This document shows, in pieces, positions 25,972 to 34,689 of a stretch of DNA of 64,000 nt. Origin of the DNA: Secundilactobacillus silagincola (lineage in GTDB: Bacteria > Bacillota > Bacilli > Lactobacillales > Lactobacillaceae); the NCBI RefSeq assembly GCF_002583405.1, contig NZ_BCMJ01000004.1, forward strand, positions 186,001 to 250,000. The letters are read 5' to 3'. The notes under the pieces are model-generated. The model saw nothing but the letters and a program-made list of their open reading frames with translations, was not told where the DNA came from and searched no databases. The number at the start of each line of letters is the position of its first letter. Positions within the stretch are counted from its first letter, which is position 1. The position numbers and the translations under genes are program-made.

Positions 25972-28350
25972 TTACTTAAGTGGCGTCCACTTCCAGTTCG
26001 TGACTTCTGGCATATCAGTACCATTTTCACGAATGTAAGCAGTGTGCTTAGCAACCATGTCATCCATATGCTGTTCGAAGGAAGCACCTTTGACAGCGTA
26101 TTCTGGCATGCTCAACAAAGCATCCTTTGCCAAGTGGTAACGGTCAAGTTCGTTCAAGACACGCATATCAAATGGTGTGGTGATATCACCGTTCTCACGG
26201 TAACCGTGAACACGAAGGTTGTGGTTGTGACGATCGAAGAACATGTCACGTACCAAGTCTTCGTAACCATGGAAGGCGAAGATGACTGGCTTGTCAGTAG
26301 TGAAGTAACGGTCGAATTCTTCGTCACTCAGGCCACGAGGGTCTTTCTTTGGTGAACGAAGTCTCAACAGATCAACAACGTTAATGACACGCATCTTCAA
26401 TTCAGGGAATGCTTCATGCAACAATGAAACAGCTGCAAAGACTTCCCAAGTTGGTTCACTACCAGCAGCAGCGAAGACAACGTCAGGTTCTTGACCCTGA
26501 TCAGTTGAAGCCCAGTCGATGTAACCTAAACCATTGTGAACCAGGTTAGTGGCTTCATCGATTGAGAACCATTGTGGGCGTGGGTGCTTTGAAGTAACCA
26601 GCAAGTTGATTGTCTGATAGCTGCGGAATGCAACATCGGCAACGGCAAGCAATGTGTTAGCGTCACCTGGCAAGTATTCACGAATCAACTCAGGCTTCTT
26701 TTCGTACAAGTGAGTTAACATACCTGGATCTTGGTGAGTGTAACCATTGTGGTCTTGCTGGAAGACAGTTGAAGTATCCACGAAGTTCAATGAAGGATAC
26801 TGCTTACGCCATGATTGTTCTGAAGCTTTACGCAACCACTTCATGTGTTGTGTCAACATTGAGTCGACGACACGACCAAATGATTCGTAAGTTGCGAAGA
26901 AGCCATGACGACCAGTCAAGACATAGCCTTCCAACCAGCCTTCAGCTTGGTGTTCAGAAAGTTGTGAATCGATGACACGGCCTTGGGGAGCCATGTTTTC
27001 ATCGTTAGGTTCTTTAATAGATTCTTCCCATTGACGCTTACCAGTATCCAACATTGAGTACAGACGGTTTGACTTTGATTCATCAGGACCGAATGCACGG
27101 AAGTTGTCAGGGTTCATCTTCATGGTGTCAGCAACCCAGTCAGACCAAACAATCATGTCTTGGGCAGTAACAGCACCTGGAGTAGTGACCTTAACGGCAT
27201 ACTTCTTATAGTCAGGTAACTTCAATGGTTCTGGCTTGATCCCACCATTTGTGATAGGGTTCATAGCCATGCGTTGTTCACCCTTAGGCGCCATATCACG
27301 GACAGATTCCTTGATAGTGCCGTCTTCGTTAAAGAAGTCTTCTGGCTTGTACGACTTCAACCACTTAACTAATTGATCAGCATGTTCCATTGACCCTGCA
27401 GCAATTGGTAGCGGAACCTGGTGAGCACGGAATGAACCTTCAACGGGGTTACCATCGAAGTCTTCCTTAGGACCAGTCCAGCCTTTAGGAGAACGGAAGA
27501 TGATCATTGGCCAGTTAGGTAATGAATTGTCATTGTTTTCGCGGGCGTTCTTTTGAATAGCCTTGATCTTTTCAATGGCTTTGTCCATAGCCTTAGCCAT
27601 GTCTTCATGAACTGGTTTATGATCGTCAGGATTCTTAACTTCAACGAACTCTGGATCCCAGCCCATACCTTTGAAGTAGCTTGTCAAGTCTTCATCACTC
27701 ATCCGTGAAAGGATAGTTGGGTTAGAAATCTTGAAGCCGTTCATGTTAATAATTGGTAAAACAGCACCATCTTTAATTGGGTTGATGAACTTGTCTGAGA
27801 ACCATGATGTTGCTAATGGACCAGTTTCAGATTCACCATCACCAATTTCAACAGCAGCAATTACGTCTGGGTTATCTAAAATTGCACCAGTACCGTGTGA
27901 AAGAGAGTAACCAAGTTCGCCACCTTCGTGGATTGAGCCTGGTGTTTCAGGGGCAGCATGTGAAGCAACGCCACCTGGAAATGAGAATTGCTTGAATAAC
28001 TTCTTAAGACCTTTTTCGTCTTGAGAAATGTTAGGGTAGATTTCTGAATAACTGCCATCAAGATATGAGTTAGAAACCATAACTTGACCACCATGCCCTG
28101 AACCTTCAATGTAGAACATATTCAAATCATACTTCTTGATGACCCGATTTAAATGTGCGTAAATAAAGTTCTGAGAAACAATCGTCCCCCAGTGACCAAT
28201 CGGCTTAATTTTAACATCGTCTGAAGTCAAGTCGCGGTTCAATAATGGGTTGTCCCGTAAGAAAAGCTGACCAACAGACAAATAGTTGGCTGCACGCCAG
28301 TACGTGTCAACGCCTTCCAAATATTGTTCGGAATCGTAATCTTCTGCCAT
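25972..28350 (-). CDS. xpkA: Xylulose-5-phosphate/fructose-6-phosphate phosphoketolase
   Basis: The key enzyme of heterolactic fermentation. It is thiamine-diphosphate dependent and splits xylulose 5-phosphate with phosphate into acetyl phosphate and glyceraldehyde 3-phosphate. It has 792 residues from MAEDYDS, the normal family length. AAGGAGTGT precedes this ATG, and the 17 extra codons up to 28401 have no RBS. Visible blocks are [52 protein letters not shown] (ThDP fold), [11 protein letters not shown] and [12 protein letters not shown]. It is monocistronic with a good promoter and terminator. Confidence 0.97.
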   Translation of the reverse strand: MAEDYDSEQYLEGVDTYWRAANYLSVGQLFLRDNPLLNRDLTSDDVKIKPIGHWGTIVSQNFIYAHLNRVIKKYDLNMFYIEGSGHGGQVMVSNSYLDGSYSEIYPNISQDEKGLKKLFKQFSFPGGVASHAAPETPGSIHEGGELGYSLSHGTGAILDNPDVIAAVEIGDGESETGPLATSWFSDKFINPIKDGAVLPIINMNGFKISNPTILSRMSDEDLTSYFKGMGWDPEFVEVKNPDDHKPVHEDMAKAMDKAIEKIKAIQKNARENNDNSLPNWPMIIFRSPKGWTGPKEDFDGNPVEGSFRAHQVPLPIAAGSMEHADQLVKWLKSYKPEDFFNEDGTIKESVRDMAPKGEQRMAMNPITNGGIKPEPLKLPDYKKYAVKVTTPGAVTAQDMIVWSDWVADTMKMNPDNFRAFGPDESKSNRLYSMLDTGKRQWEESIKEPNDENMAPQGRVIDSQLSEHQAEGWLEGYVLTGRHGFFATYESFGRVVDSMLTQHMKWLRKASEQSWRKQYPSLNFVDTSTVFQQDHNGYTHQDPGMLTHLYEKKPELIREYLPGDANTLLAVADVAFRSYQTINLLVTSKHPRPQWFSIDEATNLVHNGLGYIDWASTDQGQEPDVVFAAAGSEPTWEVFAAVSLLHEAFPELKMRVINVVDLLRLRSPKKDPRGLSDEEFDRYFTTDKPVIFAFHGYEDLVRDMFFDRHNHNLRVHGYRENGDITTPFDMRVLNELDRYHLAKDALLSMPEYAVKGASFEQHMDDMVAKHTAYIRENGTDMPEVTNWKWTPLK

Positions 28351-28461
28351 TAGAGTAACACTCCTTTGATTGATTAAAGATAACTGCACGACGTAATTCA
28401 ATGCAGTTGAAATGGTGTGTTAATTACCAGGTACGAATTGTATCGATAATTTACACCCACT

Positions 28462-28489
28462 ATGATAGTCCCATTTACATAAAAGTCAA
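28462..28489 (-). promoter_or_regulatory. Phosphoketolase promoter
   Basis: On the minus strand TTGACT (28484-28489), a 16-bp spacer and TATCAT (28462-28467), about 112 bp before the start codon. The stretch 28500-28700 between the divergent genes is AT-rich and shows nothing else. Confidence 0.6.
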
Positions 28490-28710
28490 CCGCTTTGAAA
28501 ATTGATGCGGTCCAATCTATTAACGTCATTGCATTAGCCTACGAAACAGCCAGTACGCCTGTTATTAAAGGCTTATCTGCCCGCTTCACTGACTTTCATT
28601 AATCATTAAAAAATGAAAATTTTAAAAAATGATTCTTTTTAATTAACCGATTAGTTACCAAAAGATACAACCTTTGCTGTAACTGTGAGCGAGGTTAATT
28701 GTTAATTTAT

Positions 28711-28767
28711 TTGACAACAGCTTCACCAGGTGTTACATTTTAAATAACAAGTTACTTTTAAAGTAAC
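28711..28767 (+). promoter_or_regulatory. Promoter with tandem palindromic operators
   Basis: TTGACA (28711-28716), a 17-bp spacer and TACATT form a promoter. Two 17-bp palindromes follow with a 2-bp gap: a degenerate one at 28732-28748 (GTTACATTTTAAATAAC) overlapping the -10, and a perfect one at 28751-28767 (GTTACTTT-T-AAAGTAAC). The Rrf2 regulator encoded downstream is the likely binder. Confidence 0.65.
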
Positions 28768-28789
28768 ATCAAAAGGAGAACTTAAAATT

Positions 28790-29644
28790 ATGACAACTTA
28801 CGCAATTACGGGCGCTACTGGAAAATTTGGCAAGCAGGCACTAGCAACATTAGCACAATTAGTGCCGGACGCACACATCATTGGGTTAGCAAGAAATACT
28901 GATAAGGCTTCAAAATCGGTTCCAGCCGGCGTTGAAGTTCGAAAAGGTGATTACACAGACAAGTCTAGTCTGATCACAGCACTGACTGACGTCGACAAAC
29001 TGCTCTTCGTTTCGTCCGTACCCGGTGGTGATATGCCACGGCAAGAACAGCACCAAAATGTGATCGACGCTGCTAAAGAAGCTGGCGTTAGTTACATCGC
29101 TTATACGAGTTATCCGCAACTTGAAACAGCTAAGTCACCGCTGAGCGGAGACCACAAATACACTGAAAAAGCGATTTTAACGGCTGGTCTTAACCATAGT
29201 TTCTTACGGAATAACTGGTACTTAGAAAACGAACTTGGCACAATTCAGGGCGCTTTAAAGGGACAGCCATTCGGCTACATTGAAGGTAAGGGCCACGTTG
29301 GTTGGGCTGCCGAAACTGATTATGCGGACGCCGCAGCCAAAGTGCTGACCCTTGATGATCCAAAAGACGTTTACGAATTTGCGGGTGCCCCATTATTGTA
29401 TGCTGACTTGGCCGCAATCGTTAAACAAGTGAGCGATGTGCCATTTGACGTTCACGCTGAGAGCGATGATGAGTTTAAGCAAGGGTTGATCAATCACGGC
29501 TTAGATGCTGGCACAGCTGCAGCTATCACATCAATGCAGACCTTCATTAGCAATGGTGATTTAGATGAACAAACCAGCGATTTAACAGATGTGCTGGGAC
29601 GTCCACAAACCGATTTAGCCGACGTCATTAAATCATATAAGTAA
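28790..29644 (+). CDS. NmrA-type NAD(P)-binding reductase (QorB-like)
   Basis: A 284-residue atypical SDR protein. The Rossmann dinucleotide motif GATGKFG is at residues 8-14. The body resembles NAD(P)H:quinone oxidoreductase type 2 and NmrA-like sensors (YTSYPQLETAKSPLSGDHKYTEKAI, LRNNWYLEN). It has no YxxxK catalytic pair in the classical place, as is usual for this family. An Rrf2 regulator lies 65 bp downstream and palindromic operators lie upstream, a layout seen for electrophile- or quinone-responsive genes. The substrate is unknown. Confidence 0.85.
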   Translation: MTTYAITGATGKFGKQALATLAQLVPDAHIIGLARNTDKASKSVPAGVEVRKGDYTDKSSLITALTDVDKLLFVSSVPGGDMPRQEQHQNVIDAAKEAGVSYIAYTSYPQLETAKSPLSGDHKYTEKAILTAGLNHSFLRNNWYLENELGTIQGALKGQPFGYIEGKGHVGWAAETDYADAAAKVLTLDDPKDVYEFAGAPLLYADLAAIVKQVSDVPFDVHAESDDEFKQGLINHGLDAGTAAAITSMQTFISNGDLDEQTSDLTDVLGRPQTDLADVIKSYK

Positions 29645-29709
29645 AAGTGCTTGTATTGCGTCACTGAATCGCTATAGAATAGAACCACTATTTAATCGAG
29701 GTTATTAAT

Positions 29710-30150
29710 ATGAAATATTCTCATAAGTTAAGCGATGCGGTGCACGTACTGGCTTTCATCGACATTTTTCAAGATAAAGGCGACTTATCCAGTAATGGTA
29801 TTGCCGGCAGTATTAACTCAAATCCAAGTTTAGTCCGGCGCTTGATGTCAGCTCTGGTTAAAGCTGGCTTACTGGTCAGTCAACCTGGTGTGGCTGCACC
29901 ATCATTGGCTAGGGCCACTTCTGAAATCTCGTTACTAGACGTTTATAACGCGGTTGAAGAAGATCATCATTTGCTACATGTTGATGAGACCACTAACGTC
30001 GATTGCCCAGTTGGTGCTAACATTCAAGGCGCCTTAACCGATGCCTATAATCAGGTTCAAGCACAAGCTGAGAAAAGTATGGCCGAAATTACGTTAGATC
30101 AAATCGTTGATGATATTCAGGCGCGACGGTTAAAAACAGCCAATAAGTAA
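29710..30150 (+). CDS. Rrf2-family transcriptional regulator
   Basis: A 146-residue regulator with an N-terminal winged helix (SSNGIAGSINSNPSLVRRLMSALVKAGLL). It has only one cysteine (NVDCPVG, near residue 98) instead of the three needed for an iron-sulfur cluster. It belongs with the YwnA/HypR-type thiol sensors rather than IscR/NsrR. That single Cys aligns with the redox-sensing region of such proteins. It probably controls the reductase gene upstream through the 17-bp palindromes there. GAGGTT precedes the ATG. Confidence 0.88.
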   Translation: MKYSHKLSDAVHVLAFIDIFQDKGDLSSNGIAGSINSNPSLVRRLMSALVKAGLLVSQPGVAAPSLARATSEISLLDVYNAVEEDHHLLHVDETTNVDCPVGANIQGALTDAYNQVQAQAEKSMAEITLDQIVDDIQARRLKTANK

Positions 30151-30152
30151 GC

Positions 30153-30193
30153 AAAATGACTAGTCCCGTTATCCACGGAACTAGCCATTTTTT
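30153..30193. terminator. Terminator between convergent genes
   Basis: AAAATG-CTAGTCCCGT, loop, ACGG-ACTAG-CATTTTTT, after the Rrf2 gene and before the convergent NdpA-like gene. Confidence 0.85.
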
Positions 30194-30210
30194 AATTCAA
30201 AGTATTACAC

Positions 30211-31182
30211 TCAGTCTTGCTCAATATTCTTCACAATAACTGACATGGTACCATCCGGATTAGTTCGAAACTCAACCACGTCCTTATTTTTCAAGACATC
30301 TACTGGCACCGTCATTTCAATGCCGTTTCCAAGTTTAATTTTCTGTTTTTGGTACTTTTTCTCAAAAATCGGTGCGTTGGGTACCCGAACCGTCTCTGAA
30401 ACACCGCGTTCTTTAAGTTTTTCCTTAAAAGCAACCTTAGCTTCTGGATTATCCTGAAAAACCGTTTCAGCAATATGGTCACTATCGATGCTTTCATCTT
30501 TTTTGATACTCTCGTAAACGGCTTTATGCGTCTGTGGCACCGTTAATACATCTGTTTCAGTATATTTCTTAGCGGTTTCCTTAACCGTTTTTTCAATCGT
30601 TTTGATTTCCTCAGAAACTTTTTTAACCACCGGAAGCTTTAAAATATTCTGTGCGAAACTCCAGTCTTCCCCGTTATTATCATACTTTTTCGATTGAATT
30701 CGAATCGTATCTCCCATCACCAAGAAGCCATCTTTAACCGTCTGAACCGGAGATGGCAAAATGGTTTTATTCTGAATAATCGTATTAACCAGCGTATCAT
30801 TATCATACTCAACTGCGTGGAGATACTTTGCGGTGTAATCCAGTTTCACCATACCAGTTAAATCAACTAAGTCATCATTTTGAGCACGGAAGAAGAGCAG
30901 ATCACCGCCATTAATCTTCGTTGCGCTCTTAATTGCGTTAAAAAAATCCAGACTGATTTGGGCAGAATGATCGATGAAATCACTCGGATTATCAACGAGT
31001 TGTTTGACAATCTCGCAATCATCGAGAGGTGTTTCCGTATACTCTGTTTTCATCAATTTTTCGATGACTTTTTGAAGGTATTCCTCCATGACCACGTCAC
31101 TAGGATCAACTGCCTTATGTGATACTACAACGTTGCCTGAATCCTTGTCCATCACGTGGACGACTGCCTCTATTATTCTCAT
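30211..31182 (-). CDS. Nucleoid-associated protein NdpA/YejK-like
   Basis: A 323-residue cytoplasmic protein whose N-terminal features (VVHVMDKDSGNVVVSHKAVD) and overall length match the 37-kDa nucleoid-associated family. In E. coli YejK binds DNA and interacts with topoisomerases. The C-terminal 150 residues are charged and end in a beta-rich stretch (FEKKYQKQKIKLGNGIEMTVPVDV). AAAGGTGG precedes the ATG. It is read alone, as the GntR gene upstream has its own terminator. The family call is from memory of its general features. Confidence 0.65.
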   Translation of the reverse strand: MRIIEAVVHVMDKDSGNVVVSHKAVDPSDVVMEEYLQKVIEKLMKTEYTETPLDDCEIVKQLVDNPSDFIDHSAQISLDFFNAIKSATKINGGDLLFFRAQNDDLVDLTGMVKLDYTAKYLHAVEYDNDTLVNTIIQNKTILPSPVQTVKDGFLVMGDTIRIQSKKYDNNGEDWSFAQNILKLPVVKKVSEEIKTIEKTVKETAKKYTETDVLTVPQTHKAVYESIKKDESIDSDHIAETVFQDNPEAKVAFKEKLKERGVSETVRVPNAPIFEKKYQKQKIKLGNGIEMTVPVDVLKNKDVVEFRTNPDGTMSVIVKNIEQD

Positions 31183-31229
31183 AGAACCACCTTTACTTCA
31201 TTATCTGTTGTCAGATTAACCCGATTGCA

Positions 31230-31263
31230 AAAGGGGCTAGTGACATATGCGCCGCTAGCCTCC
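31230..31263 (-). terminator. Terminator of the GntR gene
   Basis: On the minus strand GGAGGCTAG, loop, CTAGCCCCTTTTG, 34 bp beyond the GntR stop codon. Confidence 0.65.
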
Positions 31264-31296
31264 TATATCCACTTAAAGTTTAATTCAGTCTTACTA

Positions 31297-32025
31297 CTAC
31301 TCTTCATCCAACGTCACAAACGTATTGTAATTAAAGTAATCATACCGCAAACGCATATTAGAGACTTCAAACGGTGTGCCGTCGTCCAAGAAGAAAATGC
31401 CTTCCATGATGGCAACCGGTTCCGTTGGCTTTAAAGCCAGCAGCTCCTGATCCTCTTCGTTGGAAGGTGCAACTTTCATCGTCATAAACGACTTAGTCAC
31501 AACCTTATTTTGAACGTCTTCCAGATAATTGAAGATTGATCCTGAAACTACCTTTTGCGATAGTTCAGGCGCAATCTTAATCGGGATAAACCCTCGTTCA
31601 ATCATAAACGGATGATCATCGAATAATCGTAGGCGCTTGATTTCATACACAAAATCGCCCTTTTCCAAAAAGAGATCCTGCTGCATTTCTTCGTTAGCAG
31701 GCACCACTTTAAAGGACAGCAGTTTGATTCCCTGAGTCTGCCCATCACTCTTAAAACTATCCGTAACCCCTAAATTTGAGCCTTCATAATGAAAAATCGT
31801 TTGGTTCTTCATGTATAATGGATTAATGAAAGTGCCAGAACCACGTTTCTTAAAAATAATCCCTTGATTTGCTAAAACACCAAGTGCTCGCTTGATTGAA
31901 CTACGACTGACGTTGTATGCTTCACTCAGACTTCGCTCATCCGGTAGTCGTTTGTCTGGAAACTGATTATCGTGAATTCGCGATTTCAAGTCATGCAATA
32001 CTCTTCTGTAAACTAAATCTGCCAT
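31297..32025 (-). CDS. GntR-family regulator, HutC/UTRA subfamily
   Basis: A 242-residue regulator. The winged helix is at 1-70 (LPDERSLSEAYNVSRSSIKRALGVLANQGIIFKKRGSGTFI). The UTRA ligand-binding domain is at about 85-238 (FVYEIKRLRLFDDHPFMIERGFIP, FEVSNMRLRYDYFNYNTF). UTRA proteins usually sense a sugar phosphate or other small metabolite. It stands alone between unrelated genes, so its regulon cannot be inferred here. AAGGGAG precedes the ATG. Confidence 0.9.
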   Translation of the reverse strand: MADLVYRRVLHDLKSRIHDNQFPDKRLPDERSLSEAYNVSRSSIKRALGVLANQGIIFKKRGSGTFINPLYMKNQTIFHYEGSNLGVTDSFKSDGQTQGIKLLSFKVVPANEEMQQDLFLEKGDFVYEIKRLRLFDDHPFMIERGFIPIKIAPELSQKVVSGSIFNYLEDVQNKVVTKSFMTMKVAPSNEEDQELLALKPTEPVAIMEGIFFLDDGTPFEVSNMRLRYDYFNYNTFVTLDEE

Positions 32026-32184
32026 TCCAATCTCCCTTGCAACCAGTTCACTGATTTAATAATTAAATCGAGTATAACAGATTTTGAAGTGTTCGGATAG
32101 ATTGAAACGCACTATTATTAAAATTGGTCCTTATTAATTGTTTGTCTGGACTGCACCAAATTACTCAAGTAAGGAATGATCATC

Positions 32185-32694
32185 ATGTCAAAAAAGAAGA
32201 AAAAAGGACAATTACATAAAACATTAGTCGAACAGATTCTCGATAAAGCTAAGATCAGCTATGAACAACTTTCGTTTGCTACTCACGAAGCTGGAGACGT
32301 TCAACAAATGGATGTTGATGAAAGTACCTTTGATCAGCATACTATCTATAAAACCCTGGTTGCATCTGGCAAAACAACCGGCCCCGTTGTGGGCGTCCTG
32401 CCACTAGATACGCACTTAGACCTGAAAAAACTAGCTAAGGCTTCCGGCAATAAGAAGGTCAATATGGTTCCTTTAAAGGAGCTAGTCAAAACTACCGGGT
32501 ACGAGCATGGTGCTAACACGCCCATCGGTATCTGGGAAAAACTGAAGTACCCGATTTACTTCGATAATACAGCTAAAGAACAAGGCGAAATCATTGTTTC
32601 TTCAGGACAAATTGGGCGTTCAGTGAAAGTTAATGCTGAGGCGGTTTGCAAGTTGGTTGATGGTGAATTTACGGACTTGCTGGAAGAGGAATGA
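32185..32694 (+). CDS. ybaK: YbaK/EbsC-family Cys-tRNA(Pro) deacylase
   Basis: A 169-residue trans-editing protein that removes cysteine wrongly attached to tRNA-Pro. Family features are the KTLVASGKTTGPVVGVLPLDTHLDLKKLAKASG core and SSGQIGRSVKVNAEAV near the end. ATG at 32185 has AAGGA nine bases upstream, and the in-frame ATG at 32176 directly abuts the same AAGGA. The very basic start (SKKKKKGQ) could aid tRNA contact. It is followed directly by palindromic repeats. Confidence 0.9.
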   Translation: MSKKKKKGQLHKTLVEQILDKAKISYEQLSFATHEAGDVQQMDVDESTFDQHTIYKTLVASGKTTGPVVGVLPLDTHLDLKKLAKASGNKKVNMVPLKELVKTTGYEHGANTPIGIWEKLKYPIYFDNTAKEQGEIIVSSGQIGRSVKVNAEAVCKLVDGEFTDLLEEE

Positions 32695-32698
32695 TTCT

Positions 32699-32772
32699 GT
32701 ATAGCCTAATCGGGCTTCAACGAGCAGAGAGCTGCATGTAAGTAAGAGGCACCACAAATCCAAATCGGACTC
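32699..32772. repeat. Family B palindrome, half copy
   Basis: Only the 5' arm is present: TATAGCCTAATCGGGCTTCA, then GAGCAGAGAGCTGCATGTAAG and AGGCACCACAAATCC. It repeats the 5' arm of the intact copy that follows at 32780-32908, with no 3' arm. Confidence 0.85.
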
Positions 32773-32779
32773 TCAACTT

Positions 32780-32908
32780 CTATATAGCCTAATCGGGCTT
32801 CAACGAGCAGAGAGCTGCATACAAGTAAGAGGCACCACAAATCCAAAATCGGGATTTATGGTGCCTCTTACTTGTACTCCGCTCTCTAAGCGCTCGTTTC
32901 CGCACCTT
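32780..32908. repeat. Family B palindrome, intact copy
   Basis: A full hairpin: CGAGC / GCTCG, AGAGAGC / GCTCTCT, ACAAGTAAGAGGCACCA / TGGTGCCTCTTACTTGT and AAATCC / GGATTT. The frame matches 2686-2807 but the middle stem is a different sequence and still fully paired. It ends at the stop codon of the HD gene (32907) with the conserved TTTCCGCACCT. Confidence 0.9.
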
Positions 32909-33575
32909 ACTTCATTCCATTCCACTCCGCCTTAAAATCCTCCAGAAAAGTGGTCATGGTCTTCTGCCTGCCCTTTGCAATTTTTTTCGCTACTGGGGTA
33001 TTCATACTGTCCGGTAACTTCAACAGTTTTTCGTAAAAATGGTTAATGATCGTTTCGTTATTCAAATTGCGGTACTCCGCCTTTGTCATACTTGTTCTCG
33101 GCGCTATCTGCGGATCATAAATTTTTTCATTATGATGCCCACCATAATAGATAGCTCTAGTAATCCCAATTGCACCAATCGCATCCAAACGATCCGCATC
33201 CTGCACAATCTGGCCTTCCAATGGTAGTGGTTGCTGATCATCCGTCAGAGATTTACTAAATGACATATTGTTAATAATCAACATCACCGTATGCACTTGA
33301 TCCGGCGCAAATTCAATCGAACTTAAAAACTGCTCCACATCTTGTTGCGCAGCTGATACATCCGAAACCAATTTATCGTCAATGACGTCATGCAAATAAG
33401 CCGAACTCAGCGTAATCAAGTAATCAGCAGAAGGCTCTTCTGCCAACAGCATTTTCGCATTGGTCACTACCCGGTTAATATGGTCAACACCATGACCCGT
33501 GACATCACCCGCTAATTTTTGCGCAGTATATTTACTAATTGCAGCTAATTGCTCAGTTGCTTCCAAGTCGCTCAC
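32907..33575 (-). CDS. HD-domain phosphohydrolase
   Basis: A 222-residue HD-superfamily protein. Metal ligands are visible in HGVDHINRV and LHDVIDDK, with a further Asp in QDADRLDAIGAIG. The layout matches YpgQ/YedJ-type nucleotide pyrophosphatases or phosphohydrolases. The start is uncertain: GTG at 33575, or TTG three codons later, which has AGGTGAG in a better position. The stop codon abuts a family B palindrome. The substrate is unknown. Confidence 0.87.
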   Translation of the reverse strand: MSDLEATEQLAAISKYTAQKLAGDVTGHGVDHINRVVTNAKMLLAEEPSADYLITLSSAYLHDVIDDKLVSDVSAAQQDVEQFLSSIEFAPDQVHTVMLIINNMSFSKSLTDDQQPLPLEGQIVQDADRLDAIGAIGITRAIYYGGHHNEKIYDPQIAPRTSMTKAEYRNLNNETIINHFYEKLLKLPDSMNTPVAKKIAKGRQKTMTTFLEDFKAEWNGMK

Positions 33576-33809
33576 CTAATCTTTCTCAATAATAGAAAAT
33601 ATGATACTTTACTTCTGTTAAAATTTCATTAGAAAAATTTCCGCTTTAAAATTTTCATTTATCATTTTACATCCTAACATTTATCTGAATATGTTCCACA
33701 ATCAAGTGGCTATACCACCCTGTTGGTTTTATATCTTTGCTTGCTTCCCCTTCGGAAACATGCTAAATTCAGATGAGAAATAGATTAATTAGAGGAGGTC
33801 ATCAAACAT

Positions 33810-34562
33810 ATGACACCAGTATCTTTCAAAGGGCTGTCGCTTGGTAGCGGTGTTCCTAAAATATGCGTTCCCATTACGGGCGTCGATTCAAACACCGTTA
33901 TCGGTCAAGCAGGAGAAGCCGTTTCTTCCTCAGCGGATATTGCTGAGTGGCGCTTAGATTACTTTAACGATTTAGAAGATACTGCTGGGATTCTTTCTAC
34001 GGCAAACCGGTTAGTTGAGATTCTCGGCGATTTGCCATTGATCGTTACTTTACGTGACCGCGCGGAAGGCGGTAAACGGCAGATTGCGGACGCCGATTAT
34101 TTAAAGCTTTATACTCAGATCATGTTACGAACGGACGTCACTGCCATTGATATTGAATGGCGCCGGGAACCAACCATCGTAGATCAGTTAATTACTCTGG
34201 CACACGCTCACCAAGTTCGAACGATTATCAGTCACCACGAATTCGAACATACGCCTACTAAGAGTGAGATGATGGCTCAACTTAAAAAAATGGCCCAATT
34301 AAATGGTGATGTGGTCAAACTAGCCGTAATGCCCGAAAGCAACGATGATGTCTTAAACTTAATGGTGGCCACTCATGATGCCAGTCAGAATATTTCACAG
34401 CCAATTATTACCATGGCCATGGGTTCACTTGGCGCCGTCACAAGGGTTGCGGGTCAAACTTTCAACAGTGTACTAACCTTCGCAACAACGTCGGCGGTGT
34501 CAGCTCCCGGACAATTAACTGTGGATCAAACACGACAAATTTTGAAAATCATTGCACAATAA
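33810..34562 (+). CDS. aroD: Type I 3-dehydroquinate dehydratase
   Basis: A 250-residue enzyme of the shikimate or quinate pathway that dehydrates 3-dehydroquinate to 3-dehydroshikimate through a Schiff base. Catalytic His is in ISHHEFEHTP and Schiff-base Lys is in DVVKLAVMP. EWRLDYF and TLRDRAEGGKR bind substrate. AGGAGG precedes the ATG. No other aro gene is near, so it may serve quinate/shikimate use or act as an unlinked biosynthetic gene. Confidence 0.95.
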   Translation: MTPVSFKGLSLGSGVPKICVPITGVDSNTVIGQAGEAVSSSADIAEWRLDYFNDLEDTAGILSTANRLVEILGDLPLIVTLRDRAEGGKRQIADADYLKLYTQIMLRTDVTAIDIEWRREPTIVDQLITLAHAHQVRTIISHHEFEHTPTKSEMMAQLKKMAQLNGDVVKLAVMPESNDDVLNLMVATHDASQNISQPIITMAMGSLGAVTRVAGQTFNSVLTFATTSAVSAPGQLTVDQTRQILKIIAQ

Positions 34563-34584
34563 ATGAGAATTTTACCAGAATTAT

Positions 34585-34641
34585 TGAAACGGCTTACACT
34601 ATCTGCTATATTATTAGTGCAAGATACGTAAAACGTTTTAC
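34585..34641 (+). promoter_or_regulatory. rbsK promoter and LacI-type operator
   Basis: TTGAAA (34585-34590), a 17-bp spacer and TATATT (34608-34613) form the promoter. The perfect palindrome GTAAAACGTTTTAC lies at 34628-34641, over the start of the transcript. It has the central CG of LacI-family sites and matches 13 of 14 bases at 54307-54320 upstream of rbsD. Confidence 0.75.
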
Positions 34642-34689
34642 TTAACTTTAATTGTAAAACACTCACACTTTGAAATGAGGCTTATTAAA

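Noticed and set aside
25972-28350. Many antisense and shifted frames within the phosphoketolase and adhE genes
   Set aside because: These highly expressed genes have strong codon bias that leaves long open frames in other phases. None has an RBS or recognisable product.
34628-34641. CcpA cre box at the rbsK palindrome
   Set aside because: The arms are one base longer on each side of CG than the cre consensus and lack the outer TG/CA. The matching rbsD site lies apart from a separate perfect cre, so a LacI-type ribose repressor fits better.
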